NCBI GenBank assembly: GCA_001247695.2
Contig: LGRX02024557.1
Location: 1-22,171 of the forward strand
DNA length: 22,171 nt
DNA from: Cymbomonas tetramitiformis
Taxonomy: Eukaryota > Chlorophyta > Pyramimonadophyceae > Pyramimonadales > Pyramimonadaceae
Reading direction: 5' to 3'
This document shows, piece after piece, positions 9,148-18,054 of this stretch (within the stretch, counting starts at the first letter, position 1; the number at the start of each line of letters is the position of its first letter). A model generated the notes under the pieces. The model saw only the letters and a program-made list of their open reading frames with translations, was not told the origin of the DNA and made no database searches. The translations under genes and the position numbers were made by a program.

Positions 9148-10266
9148 TCATGCTGCTGCTTTCTGAGTAGGCCTCCATGTCGAAAATCCAAAAGATCTGG
9201 CAGCCTGAATCACTGCCTTTTGCATATCCATGTAGCTGTCAAAGAGCATGTTGAAGTAGGGCACGGTGTTCTTGGTGGGAGGAACTGGCTTGGTGTAGGG
9301 GTCAGCCAAGTTCTTCTCCGAAGGCACCCTCCAGCATATGATCCAGCCCAGTCTGACAAAGTCTCTGAGCATATGGAATCTGACCAGAACATGCTTGATC
9401 TTCTGGGACAGTGGGATATTTTCAGCAATAGACCTGCATGCATCATTATCCAGGAGAAGAGGAACCGGAAGCTCCAATCTGGGGCAGGTTGCTGAAGCTG
9501 GAAGGTATTCTGTGCTTCTCATATTCTGATAGTCCACTGGCCTGCGGTCTGAATCTGAATAAATCTCGAGCTCATCTGTCACTGACTTGCCATCAGGCCT
9601 GACACCACCGACTCCTGTACCCGTAGGTGTAGTGTAATCCAGGAGTTTAGTCAGGAGAGTCCCCGGCTGTAATCCAGGGTAGCTGAATGCAATGTCAGTG
9701 GCGACCCTCTCGGCCTCAGTGATCTCAGAATCAAGTCCAGTAGTAGAGGGTGGCTGTCCCTGAATAGGGTGTTGTATATAGCCGAATATTTCTGTCAGCA
9801 TAAACATGAGAGACACCACCCGCTGAGCTGCAGTAGATGCTGCAACATATTCTGAACCCGTAGAAGATGTTTCTGTGATTGTCTGTCTGACTGTACCGTA
9901 CTGTAGAATCATGCCACAGAAGAATATCACCATGCCAGAGTATGATCTAGCTGAGTTTTCCAGGTCTCTGGCAAGGTCAGCATCGGAGTACACAAACAGT
10001 GTGAGCACCCGTGCTGGCCTCTCAGGGTAATAGAAGGCCATTCTGTAGTGTGCCGTGCAGTCCAGATACTGTGCAATTCTGATAAGAGCCTTCATTGAGT
10101 CCTCTGAGGGACAGGCCACAAACTGTGACAGGTAGATCACTGCATAGTAGATATCTGGCCGTGACGTCCTGCTGTGCCAGAGCAGGGACCCAAGGATAGA
10201 CCGATAGGGTTTTACCAGAGTGAGGTCAGGGTCTACTGGTTTTGATATCACCAGTTTAGAGTCCAT
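9148..10266 (-). CDS. Copia Pol: RNase H domain and C-terminus
   Basis: This frame continues Pol after the RT. PYRSILGSLLWHSRTSRPDI (20-39) is the conserved start of the Ty1/copia RNase H region. Active-site acids are Asp95 in VYSDADLARD, Glu139 in SSTGSEYVAAS and Asp273 in LLLDNDACRSI; KIKHVLVRFHMLRDFV (289-304) and LADPYTKPV (320-328) complete the pattern. Oddly, Glu139 and Asp273 are 134 residues apart, about 100 more than usual, because of an extra Thr/Gly/Pro-rich and acidic segment at about 168-268. It has no stop codon and no obvious splice sites. In-frame translation upstream of the first Met gives ERPFRTP, so the frame really joins the RT frame by a shift near 10270-10290. Confidence 0.85.
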   Translation of the reverse strand: MDSKLVISKPVDPDLTLVKPYRSILGSLLWHSRTSRPDIYYAVIYLSQFVACPSEDSMKALIRIAQYLDCTAHYRMAFYYPERPARVLTLFVYSDADLARDLENSARSYSGMVIFFCGMILQYGTVRQTITETSSTGSEYVAASTAAQRVVSLMFMLTEIFGYIQHPIQGQPPSTTGLDSEITEAERVATDIAFSYPGLQPGTLLTKLLDYTTPTGTGVGGVRPDGKSVTDELEIYSDSDRRPVDYQNMRSTEYLPASATCPRLELPVPLLLDNDACRSIAENIPLSQKIKHVLVRFHMLRDFVRLGWIICWRVPSEKNLADPYTKPVPPTKNTVPYFNMLFDSYMDMQKAVIQAARSFGFSTWRPTQKAAA

Positions 10267-11264
10267 AGGTGTACGGAAGGGTCTCTCGGCGTCTCGGGTA
10301 TGTTGTTAGCTGTCATAAGGTCCTTAATCTGTCGAGACTGATTGAGGTACACCCCCTGGTCATCATGCTGTACTGTCATCTGAAGGATAGAGGATATAGG
10401 ACCCAAGTGTTTGGCCTTAAAAGTTGCTCTGAAAGCGGTCCAGAAGGCCCTCTCAAGAGCCGTGGAACAGGCCATACCAAAGTCATCCACATATACCACA
10501 CACATAGCCTTAACCGTAGGCGTGTAGATGTAATAGATACAGGCATCATGTGTAGACTGCCTGAATGATTGTCCCATGTATTTGAAACTGAGCATAAACT
10601 GTTTAACCATCCTCTGCCATGATGCGCCGGCAATCTTGAGGCCGTACAGCGCATATGAGAGCAGAGCATAGCTGTAGCCCTTAAAGGTATAGCCAGAGGG
10701 AAACTGAATCCACACGGGGAACTCAAGCTTAGCATGCATAAAGGCCTGAGACACATCCAGATGTGACACCACCAGCTGGAATAGAGCTGCAAAAATGAAT
10801 AGCAGTCTGAAAGCTGATATCTCTGGGGTAGCTGAAGAGGTCTCCCACGGAAGGTAGCCTGTAGTTCTGCTGCCGTCACCAGCCATACGGGCTTTAAATA
10901 TCTGATAGGGCTTGCCTGCACCAGTAGGGTCAGGTTTGAATGGCATAGACAGTACAAATAGTGTAGTAAGGTACTGTGCATCAGCCGGAGGTGTCCCCAG
11001 CTTGAGCTTTTCCTGATTAACCATATCACCAACCTCCTGATCCATAGCTTTCAGCCAGTCTTCAGACTGTGGTGAGGATAGGGCCTGTCTGACACCGTGA
11101 GGTAGCTTAATCTCTGGTGCCGAGACCTCAAGCATATGTGTGATAGTAGAGGTAGGAGCATCAGAGAGGAACCGCTCCATGCTGCTGAAACTGCCAAACA
11201 TGTACTCTGCTCTGAGATCACTGCTGAGGGTGTCAGAGAAGGGCAGGTAAGCTGCTGAGTGCAT
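10248..11264 (-). CDS. Copia Pol: reverse transcriptase domain
   Basis: A 338-residue frame matching the RVT_2 family. Landmarks are SEDWLKAMDQEV (about 67-78, the usual start of the domain), KARMAGDGS (124-132), SHLDVSQAFMHAKL with catalytic Asp170, ALYGLKIAGASW (205-216) and the active-site box VVYVDDFGMA (256-265, DD at 260-261). It copies retrotransposon RNA into DNA inside the particle. The frame ends at TGA 10248 just where the RNase H frame takes over, one base out of register, so the polyprotein is split. The start is the first Met after the junction with the minisatellite and is not the native start of Pol. Confidence 0.85.
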   Translation of the reverse strand: MHSAAYLPFSDTLSSDLRAEYMFGSFSSMERFLSDAPTSTITHMLEVSAPEIKLPHGVRQALSSPQSEDWLKAMDQEVGDMVNQEKLKLGTPPADAQYLTTLFVLSMPFKPDPTGAGKPYQIFKARMAGDGSRTTGYLPWETSSATPEISAFRLLFIFAALFQLVVSHLDVSQAFMHAKLEFPVWIQFPSGYTFKGYSYALLSYALYGLKIAGASWQRMVKQFMLSFKYMGQSFRQSTHDACIYYIYTPTVKAMCVVYVDDFGMACSTALERAFWTAFRATFKAKHLGPISSILQMTVQHDDQGVYLNQSRQIKDLMTANNIPETPRDPSVHLWTLNW

Positions 11265-11389
11265 CTGGAAAATGGCGAGGCGATCCGGGATCGCTCTTTT
11301 TGTGATCCGGAACGGGATCGATCCCGGGAGGGAAGTTTCTTACGGGATCGTTCCGGTTTCGGCGAGATTACACGATCGTAGAGGGTACG

Positions 11390-11620
11390 CTCCAGGTACG
11401 GGAACGATCTTGGAACGCTCCAGGTATGGGAACGATCCTGGAACGCTCCAGGTATGGGAACGATCCTGGAACGCTCCAGGTACGGGAACGATCTTGGAAC
11501 GCTCTAGGTACAGGAACGATCCTGGAACGCTCCAAGTACGGGAACGATCTTGGGACGATCCAGGTACGGGACCGATCCCAGAACGCTCGAGGTACGGGAA
11601 CGATCCTGGAACGCCGCAGG
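11390..11620. repeat. 28-bp minisatellite, about eight copies
   Basis: The unit is close to GGTACGGGAACGATCCTGGAACGCTCCA, beginning near 11395, 11423, 11451, 11479, 11507, 11535, 11563 and 11591. Copies differ by one to a few substitutions (CCTGG/CTTGG, TACG/TATG). Since 28 is not a multiple of 3, all frames on both strands stay open and produce repetitive Arg/Ser/Gly-rich peptides; I treat these as artefacts. Related GGGATCG words continue leftward to 11280. Confidence 0.9.
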
Positions 11621-11847
11621 AACAGGAACGGTGGAAGGACAGGTGTGATATGCTCAAGATGTATGCAAGCATTCAAAGAAAGTGTATCATGCACCACACA
11701 TAAAAAAGATAAACTTTCAGAACACAAGGCTAGAGGTAAAGGAGGCAACTTTTCAAATGTGTATATACAAATACAAAAAGAAAATACACCATACAATACA
11801 CTAGGTACTTCATTTGTATGTGCTCGTAATGTTTCTTTTATCAGCTA
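11621..11847 (-). other. 3' flank of the unknown seven-exon gene
   Basis: A/T-rich sequence between the minisatellite and the stop codon at 11848. No coding frame of note. It probably contains the 3' untranslated region of the - strand gene that ends at 11848. Confidence 0.4.
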
Positions 11848-14800
11848 TCACTGAGTACTAAAGTCTTCTTCTTCCTCATCTATACTTCCCACTCCTACTG
11901 TGTTTTGGTGCTGAAGAATTTCTGTTAAAGTTGCAGGCCACTTGGCTGACTGCGCGAGCTTCACACGCGAGTGTAGCATATTCCATCTTTTTACTTGGGT
12001 AAAAATTCTTGAGTACTCCTTGCTCAAGGTATTTGGTACCTCAGTCTGCACGTCGAAAGTGCCAAAGTGAGTACTAGTTGAAAAAAAGGTGTACTCTAAC
12101 CAAGCGAAAGTACCAAGGAAATGCATACTTACCACAGCTTGTGACTTTGTGGATGAGTTCTCATTTATCTCATACTCGATGGCCCAATCTTTTAAGCTTG
12201 GGCCAAGGAGTGCCTTTTCAACACACATTACAGCGAAAGTTAGAGTTTGGCGTGTGATACACCCATCGAAGTTTTGATCTTTCTTTCCGAACACCTTCTT
12301 CAAAATAGACCCAAATAGGTCGTTTCCACACTGGTCGACCTGGGGGTGTTCAGCTGAAGGTGCGCTCTTTCTCCACGACGCACCTGTGTGAGTAATAATA
12401 AAAGTGAGTATAAACCAAACGAACCATAGAAAGGACTAGAGAAAATAAAGATAGCTGGAATAGTTACATACTTTGTATGTACGGGGTTGTTATGTTATAG
12501 TTGTATACCCGGTCCTTGCCAACACCACTAAACGCCTCTGGGTAAGCTTGGATGGTCCCTGCAAATAGTTTTTGCTGTAGCTTGCTGCGCGAGTTCACCC
12601 TGACCGAGTTCTTGAGCTGTACATTCAACCCACCTCACTTTTTTACCACGCACTTCTTTTATTTTTGCAAAAAGTTAAGTTAAGAGGCCTTACCGCTTTC
12701 TTGGTGAGATTCCAGCCGTGGCAGTCTTTTTCTTTTCCTTGTCCTTCCGTTTCCACGCTATACAATATCCTCATGCACTCACCGATAGTGGAGTCTCCAA
12801 AATAATAGCCCTCTGGACCATTTGCCATAGCGTAGCTTACCACTGCGCGAATATTTCCTTCCTGAGCACACCTTTCACCCACGCATGTTATACCAAAAAC
12901 ACTCTTTTTCGCACAAGCATAGCACACGCACGCAGATAGACACTTATCGTGGCATAGGCATAACACAACAAACATACACAGATACACACATTTCAAGCAC
13001 ACGCACAGCACACACGCACAGCACACACGCACAGCACACACACACAGATACACTCATATCCTAGCACAGGCATAGCACACGCACAGAGAGGTACACACAT
13101 ATCCTAGCATAGGCATAACACAATAGGCACACACATATACACACCTATTCTAGCACAAGCATAGCACACACACACAAAGAAAAACACATATCCTGGCATA
13201 GGCATAAGAGGCCTACAGATACACACATATCCTAGCATAGGCAAAAGAGGTCTATGCTAGAATAGGAGTGTGCCTGTTGTGTTATGCTTATGCCAGGATA
13301 TGTGTGAGCCTCTCTGTGCGTGTGCTATGCCTGTGCTAGGATATGAGTGTATCTCTCTGGGCGTGTGTTATGCCTGTGGTAGGATATATGTGTATCTGTT
13401 TGTGTGTGCTCTCTGTGTACGAGTGTTATGCCTGTGCTAGGATATGTGTGTAACTTTGTGTGCGTGTGATATGCTTGTGCTAGGATATGAGTTCTAGCAC
13501 AAGCGTATCACACGCACACAAAGATACACACATATCCTAGCACAGGCATAACACTCGTACACAAAGAGCACACGCAAACAGATACACACCTATCCTAGCA
13601 CAGGCATAACACACGCCCACAGAGATACACACCTATCCTAGCACAGGCATAACACTCGCACACATATACACATATATCCTAGCAAAAACATAACACTCGC
13701 ACAAACAGATACACATATATCCTGGCATACGCATAGCACACGCACACAGCTACACACATATCCTAGCATAAGCATAACACAACAGGCACACACATATTCT
13801 AGCACAAGCATAGCACGCGCAAAGAGATACACAAATATCCTAGCACAAGCATATCACACGCACACAAAGCTACACACATATCCTAGCACAGGCATAACAC
13901 TCGTACACAGAGAGCACACACAAACAGATACACACCTATCCTACCACACGCATAACACACGCCCACAGAGATACACACCTATCCTAGCACAGGTATAGCA
14001 CACGCACAGAGAGGCTCACACATATCCTGGCAAAAACATAACACTCGCACAAACAGATACACACATATCCTGGCATACGCATATCACACGCACAGAGATA
14101 CACACATATCCTAGCATAGGCATAACACTACAGGCACACACATATTCACACATATTCTAGCATAGGCACAGCACTCGTACAGAGATTCACATATATTCTA
14201 GCATAAGCATAGCACACCCACACAGACATACACATATCTTATTCCATGTTTTCTATTACATATGCTATGCCATGTGCTTTATGCCACAGGCAAAGGTTCT
14301 CTGTGCTTATTGCCCAAACATACCTGCTCGTATCTATTTCTGTGGGCAACCAGATACACATACATATCTCTATCAGTTTTATTGCCTCTACTAAGGGCAT
14401 ACACTTGTCACACGCAAAGGGCATCTTGCATAAAAGAGTAGGGAAGGGGTAATCACTTACGTTTGAGGAAACTGTAGACGCCTTCAAGGAGGCCACCTCG
14501 ACTTTCACATCATCCACAGACTTCTTTATATCTCTCAAAGCCTCTCCAATCGTTGTACTCAAGGTTTCCACTATGGCGGTCAAACTTTTATTCATTTGAC
14601 GGAAGTTTGCTAATATTAAGTCGTGTTCGTGATCGAAGTTCAGATCTACCTCACCCTGGCGAAACTAAAAATGAATATAAAAATTGACCAGGTGCCATAT
14701 ATAAACACAAGTGATAATATTTGGCGCTCGATACAACACTCCAAGAAACCAAAATACTCTTTACATATACATATACATATTTTCCCCCCTAGTTGTTCAA

Positions 14801-17592
14801 GCCCACTTAGCCAAATGCCTCGCAAGTGTGTCGTGCAAATCTCTCGCAGTTGGTCTCTCATGGTATTCACCAAAACACTTGCTCACCACTTTCCCCACAC
14901 CGCCATATTCCTCTACACTTTCTCTAAACATTTTCACCTTCACGTGACCCTTATTCCCTTCCCACTGCTGGTGGGACATCAATATATCCACCATAACAAA
15001 ACCAACAGCATACATGTCGGTGCATTTGTTTACCCGAGCACCTTGTCCTTCGAGCTCAGGTGCTAGCCAAAAACACTTTTTCAGAGAGATTTCTCTCTCT
15101 TTCACAGATTTTGTCGAAAATCTCGGTGGAGCGCACTCCACACGACACGACATACCAAAGTCAATTATTTTCACCACCACACCTCCATTTTGGCTCGCAG
15201 GGCACACGAGAATATTGTTCCCTTTTATGTCACCGTGCACAATTTCTCGTGCGTGGAGGTCCCTCACTGCCTTCACTAGTTGCATAGCGAGGCTATACTT
15301 CACTCCACGCGACACACCCCCTTTTTTCACATAATCCCATAACGTGGTGATGCCTCGTTGACCAACCACCAAAAAAGGATATCGCTCATGGCCTCTAGAA
15401 GACATCCTTATTCCATAACCCACTAGTGGAAGAGTCGCACAGCACGCTTGCCCTGCGAGGAGGTGCATGAGCATCTCTTGCAAACAAAGCTGGAACTTCA
15501 TGTTACCCTTTTGTTGAAAAAACTTTACCACTACATGTTCTGTTCCATTCAGCACACCGTCCAAATACACCCTTCCGAACCCTCCTTTCTTTACCCCAAT
15601 ATCACTCGCTCCAGTTCCAAGTGAGATATCCTTGGTCATATACCGAGGTATCATACACGTTGCTGCCCCGTCCTTAAGGACAGACTCACTCACACCGTGC
15701 TCACACTTCACAGCACTGTTGATCACACCGATCACAGTATTTTCCAACATATTACAACCACCACCACCAACCTCCACACCTGAACTCCATTTACTTGCTG
15801 CGTGCTCCTGTGTCATTGCCTCCTCACGTGGTGTACTACAAGCCTCTAACTTCACTTCCTTTTCTAGGGACTTCACTTTATTTTCTAGGGCAACTCTCTT
15901 TAGGTGCTTTCCTAATCTTCGTTTTCGGTTTCTTCGTGTGCACTTCGATAAACTACGACCCACTTTGCCTCCCTGTAGTTCAAACACACCCCGCTGTAAC
16001 AGGCGTGCCCTTTGTACCGCATCTCAAGTGATATGTATATTCCACATGGGTTCCCTATATGTTAAGTACAACGTACCTCCATGTCTCCTGTTGCTCCACC
16101 TCCTCCATCGGTTTCCTCTTCCGCGCCTCCCGCCTGTTAAGCTCAAGTGCCAATGACGCCGAACTGTCATCACAAATATCTTGCTCTCATGATCGCCAGT
16201 CGATAAAACCGAGAGGTAGGTCGGTCACAAAAGCATGCGCTCATATAGCTTACACAGGTATATTGCTGAACCTATACCCTCTTCGTGGCGCAGCGGGAGA
16301 CAAGTGGTCACAGACACATGAGTGTCAGACCTACTCTAACCCAAGATGCCATACATAACAGCAAGGCCAATACCTTGCTGCTTGCGGATCAAGGGCGCTC
16401 CAAACAAACCCACAGACCAAGGGTGCAGGCGCCTTCTTCTACTAGAGTAGAAAGCGTGACCACAGTGGTTCCTTCAATGGCACAGTCACCAGTGTGTGGC
16501 CAAGGGAGTTCGTTTTTGCTGGGCCCCACTAGGGTATACGTTCAACAGTACACTCGTGAAAGCTATATGTCTTACTTGGCACTATACACGACTCCTCGCA
16601 CTCCTGGTTCCTTCAATGGCACAGTCACCAATGTGTGGCCAAGGGAGTTCGTTTTTGCTGTGCCCCACTAGGCTAAACGTTCAACAGTACACTCTTGAAA
16701 GCTATATGTCTTACTTGGCATTAGACACGACTCCTCGCACTCCTAACATATGCACACAGCTTACCTCGGGGCAATGACGGGTGAGGCCTTCCTCAGCACC
16801 GTCTTCGTGATCCTCGCCACGTTGATCACGGTCTTCTTGATCCTCAAGATCACCGCCTCTTCCAGCCTAAAACACATACCACATATCTTAGCACACCTAA
16901 AACACTAAAACACATAACTTTAACGAGGAAGAGTAAGAAAGTGTACAAATGACTCATCTGCAAAGGACTCATATGACACCGATTAATATTTTATTTTTCT
17001 TTAACTGTGTGACCCGACTGTAGCTTTTGTCCATATTTACCTGTGCTGCTTGTACCTTCTTTTGTAAAAGCATCTGCTGATGCTTATACCACAATACTTC
17101 TTGTTCAGTCCAGTTACAGTACGGAGTTGGTTCTTCACCTTCACCACCACCGTCTTCACCTTCACCACCACCGTCAGCATTGTTGCCAATCCCACCCCCA
17201 CCCTGTTCCTCCTCCATGTAATGTGCATCTTCTACATTTTCCTCCTCGTCCTCACCTCCTCCATGCATCTCCTCACCACCCTCTCCATCCGCAGTGTGGC
17301 ATCCATCTTCCTCATCAGCTGGTGCCTCTCGAGCCTTTTCATCTTGTATCGACCTGACACCTCGAGTAGCTACCCCCGTGTAATATATAGGGTTCCTTTG
17401 GACGGGGGCGCGTCTATCTACGCTTGATCGAGCATATTGCTTGCTGTATCCTGTACTGGTTGCTTCTGCACTCCTACTTAGAGCTTGTCTTTTCCCGCTC
17501 CGATCTTGCGTCTCCCCTCTCCCCTTACTTCCTCTCTTGTTACCACTTGTAGTGTTCGTCATGAGAAGCTGTCTATGAGAAACAGATGCCAT
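11848..17592 (-). CDS. Seven-exon gene, acidic/coiled-coil protein, function unknown
   Basis: Exons in order of transcription: 17592-17041, 16866-16765, 14655-14461, 12861-12694, 12616-12472, 12383-12133 and 12045-11848. Every boundary is GT...AG. All introns are phase 0 except the one between 12472 and 12383 (phase 1), and the reading frame is open from ATG 17592 to TGA 11848 (536 residues). The first exon encodes a basic Ser/Arg/Gly-rich start, then a long acidic Glu/Gly tract, then WTEQEVLWYKHQQMLLQKK. Exon 2 is acidic (LEDQEDRDQRGEDHEDG). Exon 3 looks like a coiled coil (LTAIVETLSTTIGEALRDIK). Exons 4-7 have a globular composition with no motif I can name and end EEEEDFSTQ. It diverges from the neighbouring transposase gene, so an accessory role such as a DNA-binding partner is possible but unproven. 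Confidence 0.65.
12862..14460 (-). repeat. Satellite-filled intron
   Basis: About 1.3 kb of this intron (roughly 12900-14235) is a diverged tandem repeat of about 40 bp, with core ACACATATCCTAGCACAGGC followed by ATAACACACGCACAGAG. It reads in this orientation at 12900-13250, in the opposite orientation at 13255-13490, and again forward from 13494. A higher-order copy with a period of about 346 bp is visible (GCACAAGC(G/A)TATCACACGC at 13497 and 13843). Short frames here are repeat artefacts. The rest (14236-14460) is ordinary intron sequence next to the GTAAGT donor at 14455-14460. Confidence 0.85.
13250..13730. repeat. Large inverted repeat inside the satellite
   Basis: The sequence turns around at about 13488: GCTTGTGCTAG (13473-13483) faces CTAGCACAAGC (13494-13504). 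Units to left and right mirror each other in order (for example GTACGAGTGTTATGCC on the left and GGCATAACACTCGTAC on the right) for at least 160 bp and perhaps 240 bp per arm, with a few mismatches. Confidence 0.75.
14797..16133 (-). CDS. Protein kinase (serine/threonine type)
   Basis: The main exon runs from about 16009 to 14797. A small upstream exon at 16133-16077 (57 bp, donor GAG|GTACGT, phase 2) joins it if the acceptor is ACAAAG at 16010; further 5' exons are likely but not identified. Counted from the first codon at 15987, there is a basic, Leu-rich coiled-coil-like start (1-50), a glycine loop GGFGRV (135-140), the ATP lysine in VVVK (155), a helix-C Glu near 171, the catalytic loop HGDIKGNN (251-258; HGD in place of HRD), DFG (276-278) and APE (309-311). 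All key residues are present, so activity is plausible. The gene sits on the same strand within the intron 16764-14656 of the seven-exon gene. Its substrate is unknown. Confidence 0.8.
16160..16764. repeat. Intronic region with 139-bp tandem duplication
   Basis: Positions 16467-16605 and 16606-16744 are two adjacent copies of a 139-bp unit beginning GGTTCCTTCAATGGCACAGT, with a handful of substitutions. Neither copy has a credible exon in the - strand direction. The leftward part, 16160-16466, shows no recognisable gene; missing 5' exons or the promoter of the kinase gene may lie here. Confidence 0.75.
16867..17040 (-). other. Intron 1 of the seven-exon gene
   Basis: Donor GTAAAT directly after CAG at 17041 and acceptor TTTTAG before 16866. 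It carries a short degenerate copy of the CACATATCTTAGCACAC satellite word at 16879-16895. Confidence 0.55.
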
Positions 17593-18054
17593 ATGCTAAC
17601 ACTCTAAATTTTAAGACTTTAAAGTATCCTTGATATTTTCGCGCGTGAAATAAACCCTTATTCTGTTTTATGGTCAACGTCTTGTACTCAAAACGCTTCG
17701 AGTTTCGTTTAAACAACATAGTCTTTTTCAATCGATGTTCGAACGTTCGAATACACAACGCAAAACTTTCGTGGTCGCGCGACAAGCGATTGATGACATC
17801 GATCGACCTGCGCAGTCGGTAGTGCACGCCAAACTTTCGTGGTCGCGGTCGCGCGACCAGCGGTTTATGACATCGATCGACCGAGTACCCTTCGAAACGA
17901 ATACCGAGTACGCGATACACCGTATGAATATCCCAACACGGGCAGAAGCTTCACGTTACACTCAAGGTGGTTTTTGTATTTTGTGAAGTCCCCTCCAAGT
18001 AAAAAAACATGAACAGTACCGGTCCAGCGAAGAGATAATTCCTAAATATTCCAC
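17593..18054. promoter_or_regulatory. Divergent intergenic region with paired repeats
   Basis: A 462-bp gap lies between two genes that start outward (ATG 17592 on -, ATG 18055 on +), so both promoters must be here or in upstream exons. It contains a direct repeat: AAAACTTTCGTGGTCGCGCG... to GACATCGATCGACC at about 17762-17808, and a similar copy at 17830-17882, differing mainly by an inserted GGTCGC. A perfect 14-bp palindrome, TTCGAACGTTCGAA, lies at 17738-17751. Paired repeats between divergent genes suggest protein-binding sites controlling both. No TATA box is certain. Confidence 0.5.

Larger units (their letters stand above)
9148..11271 (-). mobile_element. Copia (Ty1)-type retrotransposon, 3' half
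   Basis: Two adjacent frames on the - strand encode the reverse transcriptase and RNase H of a Ty1/copia Pol protein, in the normal order. Gag, protease and integrase are absent: upstream of residue 1 of the RT frame (11264) the sequence changes within a few bases into a GATCC-rich minisatellite. No LTR pair is visible in the window. It is a truncated, probably immobile copy. Confidence 0.85.

Noticed and set aside
11340..11854. Frames of 110-143 codons on both strands over the 28-bp minisatellite
   Set aside because: A stop-free repeat whose length is not a multiple of three keeps all frames open; the peptides are purely repetitive.
12900..14235. CRISPR-like regular repeats
   Set aside because: Units are contiguous and diverged with no unique spacers, and lie in a spliced eukaryotic gene; this is a satellite.
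16280..16330. tRNA-like string GTGGCGCAGCGGGAGAC
   Set aside because: No matching anticodon stem, no GGTTCRA T-arm box and no acceptor pairing downstream.
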